16,902 bases of DNA from CAZYBG01 sp964645155 (GTDB taxonomy: Bacteria; Pseudomonadota; Alphaproteobacteria; Rhodobacterales; Rhodobacteraceae). The position numbers and the translations under genes were made by a program. This document shows positions 1 to 6,457 of the stretch, in pieces; the first letter of the stretch is position 1; every line of letters begins with the position of its first letter. The stretch covers positions 1 through 16,902 of the forward strand of contig CAZYBG010000070.1 in NCBI GenBank assembly GCA_964645155.1. The letters are read 5' to 3'. The notes under the pieces were generated by a model. It made no database searches. It was not told the DNA's origin and saw only the letters and a list, made by a program, of their open reading frames with translations.

Positions 1-90
1 CCCGCCGCCACCACCGCCGCCGCCGCCGCTGTTCCCGCCGCCACCACCGCCGCCGCCGCCGCTGTTCCCGCCGCCACCACCGCCGCCGTT
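1..90. repeat. 33-bp GC-rich tandem repeat inside the PepSY-like gene
   Basis: Two full identical 33-bp units (1-33 and 34-66) and a 24-bp shortened unit (67-90) are seen. On the minus strand each full unit encodes Asn-Ser followed by nine glycines, so copy-number change keeps the frame. The array continues beyond the left edge, so its total length is unknown. The repeat could also be an assembly trouble spot. Confidence 0.9.
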
Positions 91-534
91 GCCGCCGTTG
101 CCGTTGCCTTGGCCGCCATTGCCGTTGCCGCCGGCATTGCCGTTGCCCTGGCCGCGGCCGTTGCCCCGGTTGCGGGCGTTCCCGCTGTTGCCGGGCGCGG
201 CATCGGCGGCGGCGTGGACTTCGCCGGCGGCGGCCGAGTTCGCGGGCAGGAGCCGGCCCGACCGCGCATCGACGACGACGCTGCCCATCTGGCCGTTGGG
301 CAGCATCACCAGCACCCTGTAGTAGACCTCGCCGACATCGAAGGCGCGGACATCGACCGGGTCGCCTCGGGTGGCGCGGCGCACGCTGTCGTAGATCTGC
401 GCCAGCGGCTGGCTCTGGCCGCGCGCGGCAAGGTCGCGCACCTCGTCCTGGCCGAGCTCGCGCGCCGCGGAAACGCCTGGCGCAAGCGTGACGGCCAGCA
501 TGGCTGCGGCAACGAGGGGGACGAACCTGTTCAT
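1..534 (-). CDS. PepSY-like secreted protein with Gly/Asn-rich repeat tail (C-terminus outside window)
   Basis: The reading frame is open from an ATG at 534 to base 1, giving 178 codons with no stop, so the gene continues past the left edge. Residues 1-23 form a signal peptide (MNRFVPLVAAAML..., likely cut after VSA), so the product is exported. Residues 24-97 resemble a small PepSY-type module: a Gln-Asp-Glu-Val-Arg helix, then QPLAQIYDSV, then a beta hairpin ending VVVDARSGRLLP. From about residue 114 the sequence becomes Asn/Gly/Arg-rich, and from 149 it is almost pure glycine in 11-residue units (Asn-Ser-Gly9). PepSY proteins of this size are often linked to two-component systems in alphaproteobacteria, but no such partner is visible here. 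No strong ribosome site precedes the start. The PepSY assignment is by pattern; the tail has no known function. Confidence 0.72.
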   Translation of the reverse strand, partial: MNRFVPLVAAAMLAVTLAPGVSAARELGQDEVRDLAARGQSQPLAQIYDSVRRATRGDPVDVRAFDVGEVYYRVLVMLPNGQMGSVVVDARSGRLLPANSAAAGEVHAAADAAPGNSGNARNRGNGRGQGNGNAGGNGNGGQGNGNGGNGGGGGGGNSGGGGGGGGGNSGGGGGGGGG

Positions 535-558
535 GCCGACAGCTCTACCAAGATCGCA

Positions 559-574
559 GTGAACCCAGCGTGAA
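559..574 (-). promoter_or_regulatory. Possible response-regulator direct repeat upstream of the PepSY-like gene
   Basis: On the minus strand TTCAC occurs twice with an 11-bp period (563-559 and 574-570), about 25 bp upstream of the start at 534. Direct repeats with one-helical-turn spacing are typical of OmpR/PhoB-family response regulators. Two pentamers are weak evidence, and no clear -10 was found. Confidence 0.25.
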
Positions 575-628
575 TGACCAGTGGCAACAGGGGTTTGGCG
601 ACCCGTTCCCCGCCACGGCGGCCCTGCA

Positions 629-1477
629 TCAGCCGGCCCAGGCGACGGCCCGCTGCCGCTGCTCGCCGAGGCCCGCGATGCCGAGCCGCATCGACTGCCC
701 GGGGCGGAGATAGACCTGCGGCTTCTGCCCCATGCCGACGCCGGGCGGCGTGCCGGTCGAGATGATGTCGCCGGGCTGCAGCGACATGAACTGGCTGATG
801 TAGTGCACCAGGTGGCGCACGCCGTAGACCATCGTCCGGGTCGAGCCGTTCTGGTAGCGGTGGCCATCGACCTCGAGGAACATCGCCAGGTCCTGCGGGT
901 CGGCGACCTCGTCCCTGGTCACCAGCCACGGCCCGAGCGGCCCGAACGTGTCGGCCGACTTGCCCTTCGTCCACTGCCCCGAGCGCTCGATCTGGAAGGC
1001 GCGTTCCGAGACGTCGTTGATGACGCAGTAGCCCGCCACGTGGTCCATCGCCTCGGCCTCGGAGACGTGGCGCGCCTCGGTACCGATGACGACGCCAAGC
1101 TCGACCTCCCAGTCGGTCTTCTCGGACCCCTTCGGGATGATGACGTCGTCGTTCGGCCCGCAGATCGCCGATGTCGCCTTCATGAACAGCACCGGCTCGG
1201 GCGGCACCTCGAGACCCGATTCCGCGGCGTGATCGGCGTAGTTGAGGCCGACGCAGATGAACTTGCCGACCCGGCCGATGCAGGGCCCGATGCGCGGCGC
1301 CTCGTCCACCCGCGGCAGGCCCTCGGGGTCGAGCGCCGCGAGCCGGGCCAGCCCTTCGGGCGTCAGCGTCGCGCCCGCGATGTCGTCGACATGGGCCGAA
1401 AGCTCGCGGATCGTGCCGCGGGCGTCGAGGAGGCCGGGCTTTTCCTGGCCCGGGGGGCCGTAGCGCAAGAGTTTCAT
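629..1477 (-). CDS. Fumarylacetoacetate hydrolase family protein, probable 2,4-diketo-3-deoxy-sugar-acid hydrolase
   Basis: A 282-residue cytosolic enzyme of the FAH family. Residues 70-282 are the catalytic domain; metal ligands visible are Glu124 and Glu126 (DWEVELG) and Asp155 (INDVSER). The conserved SGQWTKGKSADTFGPLGPW stretch and the STGTPPGVGMG loop are present. In non-phosphorylating L-fucose and L-rhamnose routes, close relatives split 2,4-diketo-3-deoxy-fuconate/rhamnonate into pyruvate and L-lactate. That reaction fits the SDR and dehydratase genes directly upstream. The frame extends upstream of 1477, but ATG 1477 is preferred because GAGGAG lies 7 nt before it and the upstream part overlaps the SDR gene. 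That Shine-Dalgarno site overlaps the SDR stop codon, which suggests translational coupling. It is the last gene of the operon. An alternative is a ureidoglycolate-lyase or catechol meta-pathway relative, but the context disfavours this. Confidence 0.9.
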   Translation of the reverse strand: MKLLRYGPPGQEKPGLLDARGTIRELSAHVDDIAGATLTPEGLARLAALDPEGLPRVDEAPRIGPCIGRVGKFICVGLNYADHAAESGLEVPPEPVLFMKATSAICGPNDDVIIPKGSEKTDWEVELGVVIGTEARHVSEAEAMDHVAGYCVINDVSERAFQIERSGQWTKGKSADTFGPLGPWLVTRDEVADPQDLAMFLEVDGHRYQNGSTRTMVYGVRHLVHYISQFMSLQPGDIISTGTPPGVGMGQKPQVYLRPGQSMRLGIAGLGEQRQRAVAWAG

Positions 1478-1487
1478 CGGGTTCTCC

Positions 1488-2234
1488 TCAGGTGTTCGTC
1501 CAGCCGCCGTCGATGGCGATGGCCTGTCCGGTGACGAAGGCGGCCTCGTCCGAGGCGAGGTAGACGGCAAGGCCCGCGATCTCCTCGGGCCGGCCGATCC
1601 GGCCCATCGGCTGGCGGGCGATGAAGGCCCTGCGCGCGGCCTCGACATCGCCGGCCGCCTTGCCCTGCGCCTCGACGCGGGCGTGCCACGAGGGGCTCTC
1701 GACCGTGCCCGGGCAGATCGCGTTGGCGCGCACCCCTTGCGTCACGAAATCGGCCGCGATCGCCTTGGTGAAGCCGATCAGCGCCGCCTTCGTCGCGCCG
1801 TAGACGAAGCGGTTGGGCGCGGCGATCTGCGACGAGACCACCGAGGCGATGGTGACAATGCTGCCGCCGCCGTTCGCGATCATCGCCGGCAGCAGCGCCC
1901 GGGTGATCCGCCAGGCACCCTTGACGTTCAGGTCGAACGAGAAGTCCCAGTCGGTCTCGGCGCAGTCGAGGATGGTGCCGTGGTGCACGAAGCCGGCGCA
2001 GTTGAAGAGGATGTCGACCGCCCCCACCCGCCCGGCCAGCGCCGCGACCGCTGCGCCGTCGGTCACGTCGAGCGCATGGGTCTCGATGCCTGCCTCGGCA
2101 AGCGGCCGCAGCGCCGCGGCGTCGCGGTCGGTGGCGATGACATGGGCGCCCTCGGCCGCGAAGGCCCGCGCCGTGGCAAGCCCGATGCCCGCGCCTGCCG
2201 CCGTGGTGAAGGCGCGTTTCCCGGCGAGCCTCAT
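1488..2234 (-). CDS. SDR-family oxidoreductase, probable 2-keto-3-deoxy-L-fuconate dehydrogenase
   Basis: A 248-residue classical short-chain dehydrogenase. The cofactor loop is Thr11-Ala-Ala-Gly-Ala-Gly-Ile-Gly18, the TAAxxGIG form found in the DHRS6/KDF-dehydrogenase branch in place of TGxxxGIG. Asp36 after the second strand points to NAD rather than NADP. The catalytic set is Asn78 region (NCAG), Ser131, Tyr145 and Lys149. The stretches TKAALIGFTKAIAADFV and NAICPGTVESPS are typical of enzymes that oxidise 2-keto-3-deoxy-L-fuconate or rhamnonate at C4. Its product would feed the FAH-family hydrolase 10 bp downstream. The gene begins 9 bp after the dehydratase stop, with a GGGGG Shine-Dalgarno site in the gap. 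The assignment to this branch is by recognised motifs; the exact substrate (fuconate, rhamnonate or galactonate series) is inferred. Confidence 0.9.
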   Translation of the reverse strand: MRLAGKRAFTTAAGAGIGLATARAFAAEGAHVIATDRDAAALRPLAEAGIETHALDVTDGAAVAALAGRVGAVDILFNCAGFVHHGTILDCAETDWDFSFDLNVKGAWRITRALLPAMIANGGGSIVTIASVVSSQIAAPNRFVYGATKAALIGFTKAIAADFVTQGVRANAICPGTVESPSWHARVEAQGKAAGDVEAARRAFIARQPMGRIGRPEEIAGLAVYLASDEAAFVTGQAIAIDGGWTNT

Positions 2235-2243
2235 GGTTCCCCC

Positions 2244-3770
2244 CTACATCACCGCGCCGATCTGCCAGGGGACGAATTCGGCGCCCCCGAAGCCCAGCGT
2301 CTCGCTCTTCGTCTTCTCGCCCGAAGCGACGCGCAACATCAAGTCGAAGATGGCGCGGCCCTTGTCCTCGATGCCGACGCCGCGGCTGACGATGTCGCCG
2401 CAGTTGATGTCCATGTCCTCCGCCATGCGGGCGTGCATCTCGTCGTTGGTGGCGAGCTTGATGCACGGCACGGGCTTGTAGCCCGAGACCGAGCCGCGGC
2501 CGGTGGTGAAGGCGATCAGGTTCGCCCCGCTCGCGATCTGCCCCGTGACGCTGCAGGGGTCGTAGCCGGGGCTGTCCATGTAGACGAAGCCGGGCGTGGT
2601 GATCGGCTCGCCGAACTTGTAGACGCCGGACAGGGGCGCGGTGCCGCCCTTGGCGACGGCGCCGAGCGATTTCTCGAGGATCGTCGTCAGCCCACCCTTC
2701 TTGTTGCCGGGCGAGGGGTTGTTGTCCATCTCGCCGCCGTTCCGCGCGGTGTAGCCCTCCCACCAGCGGATGCGCTCGACCAGCTTCTCGCCCACCTCGC
2801 GGCTGACCGCGCGGCGGGTCAAGAGGTGCTCGGCGCCGTAGATCTCGGGCGTCTCGCTCAGGATCGTGGTGCCGCCGTGCCGCACCAGCAGGTCGGACGC
2901 CGCGCCGAGCGCGGGGTTCGCGGTAATGCCGGAATAGCCGTCCGATCCGCCGCATTGCAGGCCGACGACCAGTTCCGAGGCCGGCACCGTCTCGCGCCGG
3001 GCGCGGCCGGCGCTTTCGGCCATCTCGCGCAGCAGGGCCAGCCCGCGTTCCACCGTCTTCCGGGTGCCGCCGGTCTGCTGGATCGTCATGTAGCGGAAGT
3101 TGCCGTCCGCCCGCATCCGGCCCTGGCCGATCAGGTCGGGGATCTGCATGACCTCGCAACCGAGGCCGACCAGCAGGATGCCGCCGAAGTTGGGGTTGCG
3201 CGCATAGCCCTGGAGCGTCCGGTAGAGCGTGGCGTAGCCTTCATCGGTACCCGACATGCCGCAGCCCGTGCCATGGACGATCGGCACCACGCCGTCGATC
3301 CCTTCCGCCACGGCGAAGCCCGGCTCGCGCTCGGCGGCCTCGGCGATGAACCGCGCGACGCTTCCCGAGCAGTTCACCGAGGTGAGGATGCCGAGGTAGT
3401 TGCGCGTCCCGACCCGGCCGTCCGCGCGGCGGTAGCCCTCGAATGTCGCCGCCCGGTCGACCGGGGCGAGCGGGCGCAGGTCGGTCCCGAAGGCATAGTC
3501 GGTGTCGTGGTCGCCCATCCCGAGATTGTGGCTGTGGACATGCGCGCCCGGTGCCACGGCCCCGGTCGCGACGCCGATGATCTGGCCGTAGCGGATCACC
3601 CGCTCGCCCGCCGCGATCGCCCGCGCCGCCAGCTTGTGGCCCCGCGGCACCGGCCCCGGCAGCGGCCCGCCCAGGGCCGGCAGCACCGTTCCGGCGGCGA
3701 GGTCGGCGAGCGCGATGAGCACGTTGTCGTCGGGATTGAGCCGGATCGCAGCCTGCTTGGCGATGGTCAC
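2244..3770 (-). CDS. UxaA-family altronate/galactarate-type dehydratase, probable L-fuconate-type dehydratase
   Basis: A 508-residue fused dehydratase: an N-terminal SAF domain (about residues 10-100, ending HSHNLGMGDHD) and a large C-terminal catalytic domain (about 110-508). Conserved Cys/Gly motifs are GTGCGMSG, GLGCEVMQ, LQCGGSDGYSG, NNPSPGNKKGG and DINCGDIVSRG. Family members are Fe-dependent and dehydrate aldonates such as D-altronate to 2-keto-3-deoxy acids. The neighbours (KDF-type SDR, diketo-acid hydrolase, lactonase, sugar dehydrogenase) suggest the substrate is L-fuconate or a stereochemical relative. It would then replace the enolase-superfamily L-fuconate dehydratase of the Xanthomonas route; members of this family with such activity have been described. 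The start is GTG at 3770, with AGGGGG a few bases upstream. It is the first gene of the operon and diverges from the regulator gene. An altronate or galactarate role cannot be excluded. Confidence 0.88.
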   Translation of the reverse strand: MTIAKQAAIRLNPDDNVLIALADLAAGTVLPALGGPLPGPVPRGHKLAARAIAAGERVIRYGQIIGVATGAVAPGAHVHSHNLGMGDHDTDYAFGTDLRPLAPVDRAATFEGYRRADGRVGTRNYLGILTSVNCSGSVARFIAEAAEREPGFAVAEGIDGVVPIVHGTGCGMSGTDEGYATLYRTLQGYARNPNFGGILLVGLGCEVMQIPDLIGQGRMRADGNFRYMTIQQTGGTRKTVERGLALLREMAESAGRARRETVPASELVVGLQCGGSDGYSGITANPALGAASDLLVRHGGTTILSETPEIYGAEHLLTRRAVSREVGEKLVERIRWWEGYTARNGGEMDNNPSPGNKKGGLTTILEKSLGAVAKGGTAPLSGVYKFGEPITTPGFVYMDSPGYDPCSVTGQIASGANLIAFTTGRGSVSGYKPVPCIKLATNDEMHARMAEDMDINCGDIVSRGVGIEDKGRAIFDLMLRVASGEKTKSETLGFGGAEFVPWQIGAVM

Positions 3771-3810
3771 GTCGCACCCCCTGCGGTACCGCCCGGGCTG
3801 GCGGGTTTTC

Positions 3811-3838
3811 TTGACAGGCCCCCGGCCGGGACTAACAT
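3811..3838 (+). promoter_or_regulatory. Sigma70-type promoter of the regulator operon
   Basis: A perfect -35 (TTGACA, 3811-3816) is followed after 16 bp by TAACAT (3833-3838), 4 of 6 to consensus. Transcription would begin 6-8 nt after the -10, at about 3845, which is the A of the regulator's ATG. Confidence 0.65.
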
Positions 3839-3850
3839 GTTAGCATGCTA
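3832..3850. promoter_or_regulatory. Overlapping palindromes, probable operator of the FCD regulator
   Basis: CTAACATGTTAG (3832-3843) is a perfect 12-bp inverted repeat. It shares bases with a second perfect palindrome, TAGCATGCTA (3841-3850). The first covers the -10 and the presumed start point of the regulator promoter. GntR/FCD regulators bind short palindromes of this size, so autoregulation is likely; binding is inferred. Confidence 0.55.
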
Positions 3851-4579
3851 CAGGCGCCGCAAGCCGAACCGCAAGCAGCAAGCGACATAGCCGGGCGCCT
3901 CCGCCCGCTGGGCCATTTTCCCGGCGCCCTGTCGAACCGCGTCTACCTGTCGCTGAAGGAGGCGATCCTGTCGATCGCCTACCGGCCAGGCGAGATCGTC
4001 CGGAAGGGCGACATCTGCGCCGCCTTCGGCGTCTCGCGCTCGCCGGTTTCCGAGGCGGTCGCGCGGCTGGCGGCCGAGGGGCTGGTCGACGTGATCCCGC
4101 AGGCGGGCACCTTCGTCGCCCGCTTCTCGATGGCCGAGATCCGCGAGGGCGCCTTCATCCGCGAGGCGATCGAGCTTGCGGCGGTCGAGCGGGTGGCGCA
4201 GACCATCTCCGATGGCCAGCTCCGCGACCTGAACCGCAACCTGCGGGTGCAGGAGGCGCTGGTGGCCGATGGCGACGTTGCGGGGTTCTACCGGACCGAT
4301 GGCGAGATGCACGAGATGATCCTGTCCTTCACCGGCTACCGCCGCCTGGCCCAGGTGTCCGAGACCGCCTGGCTGCACGTGAACCGCGCGCGCCAGCTCA
4401 TCCTGCCGGTGCCGGGCCGGGTGCAGGCGACGCTGGCCGAGCACCGCGCCATCCTGGCCGCGCTTGCGGCGCGCGATCCGGCGGCGGCGCGGGCGGCGAC
4501 GCGCGACCATCTCGGGCAGCTCCTGACCTATCTGGAGCCGCTGGAGCGCGAGCGGCCCGACCTCTTCAGCGCCGCATGA
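3845..4579 (+). CDS. GntR-family transcriptional regulator, FCD (FadR) subfamily
   Basis: A 244-residue regulator. A winged helix-turn-helix lies at about residues 30-93 (KGDICAAFGVSRSPVSEAVARL, then the wing VIPQAGTFVARF). It is followed by an all-helical FCD ligand-binding domain (about 98-230) with the expected metal/ligand residues Asp152, His156, His200 and His222. Family members sense sugar acids or carboxylates; here an intermediate such as the aldonate or keto-deoxy acid is a plausible effector. It is divergent from the dehydratase operon and heads the isomerase/kinase operon, so it probably controls both through the 74-bp gap 3771-3844. No ribosome-binding site precedes ATG 3845 and the predicted transcription start coincides with it, so the mRNA may be leaderless. 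No other ATG or GTG start lies before the HTH domain. Its stop overlaps the next start as ATGA. Confidence 0.9.
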   Translation: MLQAPQAEPQAASDIAGRLRPLGHFPGALSNRVYLSLKEAILSIAYRPGEIVRKGDICAAFGVSRSPVSEAVARLAAEGLVDVIPQAGTFVARFSMAEIREGAFIREAIELAAVERVAQTISDGQLRDLNRNLRVQEALVADGDVAGFYRTDGEMHEMILSFTGYRRLAQVSETAWLHVNRARQLILPVPGRVQATLAEHRAILAALAARDPAAARAATRDHLGQLLTYLEPLERERPDLFSAA

Positions 4580-5547
4580 GCCGCCCGAACCGCCCCCGCT
4601 ATGCCGCGCGGCTCAATGCCTTCGCGGCGCCCGGCGGCGGCGTGGCCGAGATGATCGGCGCCGCCGCGGCGGTAGGCGGCATCGACGCGGCCGACCTCAA
4701 CTTCCCCGACCATTTCGGCGCGCACGCGCCGGCCGCGCTCGGCCGGATCCTCGCCGATCACGGGCTCGCGCTCAACGGCCTGGCGATGCGCTACTCCGCC
4801 GACCGGGCGTTCCGGATCGGCGCCTTCACCAACCCCGACCCCGTCACCCGCCGCGCGGCCATCGACCTCACCAGGCGGGGTATCGACGCCTGCGCCGCGA
4901 TGGGCGGGCGGCTGATGACGCTGTGGCTGGGGCAGGACGGGGTCGACTACCCGTTCCAGGGCGACCTGTCGCGGATGTGGGACGACACCGTCTCGGCGCT
5001 CGCCGAGGTCGCCCGCCATGCCCCCGAGATCGACGTCTCGGTCGAATACAAGCCGAACGAGCCGCGCGCCTTCGCGCTGCTGCCCGATGTGGGCACCACG
5101 CTTCTCGCCGTGCGCGAGGCCGGGGCGCCAAACCTCGGCGTGACGCTCGACTTCGCGCATGTGCTCTACGCGGGCGAGATGCCGGCCCATGCCGCCGACC
5201 TGGTCGCGCGGCACTCCCGGCTTCTGGGGGTGCACCTGAACGACGGCTATGGCAGGCGCGACGACGGGCTGATCGCCGGCTCGATCCATCCGGTCCAGAC
5301 GGTCGAGCTGTTCGTGGCGCTCGCGCGGATCGGCTATGACGGCGTGATCTACTTCGACACCTTCCCCGACCACGGCGGGCTCGACCCCGCGGCCGAGGCG
5401 CGGGCGAATGTCGCGCTGGTCGAACGGCTCCGCCAGGTCGCGGCGGGTCTCGCCCGCGACCCCGCGCTCGCCGCCGCGACCGCCCGGCAGGACGCGGCGG
5501 CCGCGATGCGCATCGTCGCCGCCGCCCTCTACGGGGCCGAGGGGTGA
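4576..5547 (+). CDS. TIM-barrel sugar (phosphate) isomerase/epimerase
   Basis: A 323-residue protein of the xylose-isomerase-like/AP-endonuclease-2 TIM-barrel group (COG1082 style). The expected metal-site residues are visible at strand ends: Glu157 (VEYKPNEP), Asp192 (TLDFAH), His220 (GVHLND) and Asp261 (YFDTFPD). This geometry suits a divalent-metal ketose/aldose isomerase or a 3-epimerase. The substrate cannot be read from the sequence. Its start ATG overlaps the regulator stop (ATGA) and its stop overlaps the kinase start (GTGA), so the three proteins are probably made in fixed proportion. It does not correspond to a step of the oxidative L-fucose route encoded on the minus strand. It could make a ketose for the kinase, epimerise the sugar, or serve a different substrate. 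The C-terminal 55 residues (about 269-323) are an Ala/Arg-rich helical extension. Confidence 0.82.
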   Translation: MSRPNRPRYAARLNAFAAPGGGVAEMIGAAAAVGGIDAADLNFPDHFGAHAPAALGRILADHGLALNGLAMRYSADRAFRIGAFTNPDPVTRRAAIDLTRRGIDACAAMGGRLMTLWLGQDGVDYPFQGDLSRMWDDTVSALAEVARHAPEIDVSVEYKPNEPRAFALLPDVGTTLLAVREAGAPNLGVTLDFAHVLYAGEMPAHAADLVARHSRLLGVHLNDGYGRRDDGLIAGSIHPVQTVELFVALARIGYDGVIYFDTFPDHGGLDPAAEARANVALVERLRQVAAGLARDPALAAATARQDAAAAMRIVAAALYGAEG

Positions 5548-6419
5548 GCGTCCTCGTCGTCGGCTCGCTCCACCTCGACGTCATCGTCGCGGCGCCGCGC
5601 CTGCCGCGGCTTGACGAGACGCTGGCGGGGCAGGGCGTCCGCTACGCCTTCGGCGGCAAGGGCGGCAACCAGGCCGTCGCCGCCGCCCGCATGGGCGCCG
5701 CGGTCGCGATGGCGGGCGCGGTCGGGTCCGACGCCTTCGCCGCCACGCTCCTCGCCGCGCTCGACCGCGCCGGGGTCGACCGGACGCGCGTCGCGCGCCG
5801 CCCCGGCGCCTCGGGGATGAGCGTCGCCATCATCGACGCGCGCGGCGACTATGGCGGGGTCATCGTGTCGGCCGCGAACCTCTCGGTCACCGGGGAGGGG
5901 GTGCCGCCCGAGGGCACCGGCCACGTCCTCCTGCAGAACGAGATACCCGAGGCGGCGAACCTCGCCGCCGCGCGGGCGGCCGCCGCCGCCGGTGCGCGGG
6001 TGATCCTGAACGCCGCCCCGGCGCGGCCGGTCGCGCCCGAGCTTCTCGCGCTGACCGACATCCTGGTCGTCAACCGCGGCGAGGCGGCGGTGCTGACCGG
6101 GCTGCCCGAGGACGCGCCCGAGGCGGCGGCCCGCACGCTGGCCGACAGCGGCCCCGGTACGGTCATCGTCACCCTCGGGGCGGGCGGCCTGATCGCGCTG
6201 ACCGCGGCCGGCGCGTTCGACCTGCCCGCCCGCGCCGTCCCTGTGGTCTCGACCCATGGCGCGGGCGACGCCTTCGTCGGCGCGCTTGCCGCGCGGCTCG
6301 ATGCGGGCGACGACCTGCCTGCCGCGCTCGGCTTCGCGCAGGCGGCCGCCGCGCTGCACGTCGCCACCCTGCCCGAGGACCGCCATCGCCTCGACGCGGC
6401 CGCCGTCCGCGCGCTCTGA
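5544..6419 (+). CDS. PfkB-family carbohydrate kinase, ribokinase-like
   Basis: A 291-residue sugar kinase, slightly shorter than E. coli ribokinase. Start is GTG at 5544, overlapping the preceding stop as GTGA. Visible motifs are the substrate-binding GGKGGNQ (37-43), the Mg-related NRGE, a glycine-rich GAGG nucleotide segment and the catalytic GAGD with Asp242. The residue that is normally Asp in DTTGAGD is Ser236 here, and the third position is His238, so the monovalent-cation site may differ from ribokinase. It would phosphorylate a pentose, ketose or deoxy-sugar supplied by the adjacent isomerase. Its place in a cluster of otherwise non-phosphorylating enzymes is unexplained. It is the last gene of the plus-strand operon and converges on the lactonase gene 38 bp further. 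Confidence 0.88.
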   Translation: MSVLVVGSLHLDVIVAAPRLPRLDETLAGQGVRYAFGGKGGNQAVAAARMGAAVAMAGAVGSDAFAATLLAALDRAGVDRTRVARRPGASGMSVAIIDARGDYGGVIVSAANLSVTGEGVPPEGTGHVLLQNEIPEAANLAAARAAAAAGARVILNAAPARPVAPELLALTDILVVNRGEAAVLTGLPEDAPEAAARTLADSGPGTVIVTLGAGGLIALTAAGAFDLPARAVPVVSTHGAGDAFVGALAARLDAGDDLPAALGFAQAAAALHVATLPEDRHRLDAAAVRAL

Positions 6420-6430
6420 AGGCCTGGGGT

Positions 6431-6451
6431 GGGCGGCCGGTTTACCCGCCC
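6431..6451. terminator. Short hairpin between convergent kinase and lactonase genes
   Basis: GGGCGG (6431-6436) pairs with CCGCCC (6446-6451) around a 9-nt loop in the 38-bp gap between two convergent genes. There is no T-tract on either side, so an intrinsic terminator is only possible. Confidence 0.3.
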
Positions 6452-6457
6452 CCGCGC

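Noticed and set aside
1..90. Repeat array considered as CRISPR
   Set aside because: The 33-bp units are directly joined with no spacers and encode an in-frame Gly-rich tail.
1683..3890. Long plus-strand open frame of 735 codons across the dehydratase operon
   Set aside because: It is the antisense shadow of the SDR and dehydratase genes; its Arg/Ala/His-rich product has no domain, and the minus-strand proteins show complete family motifs.
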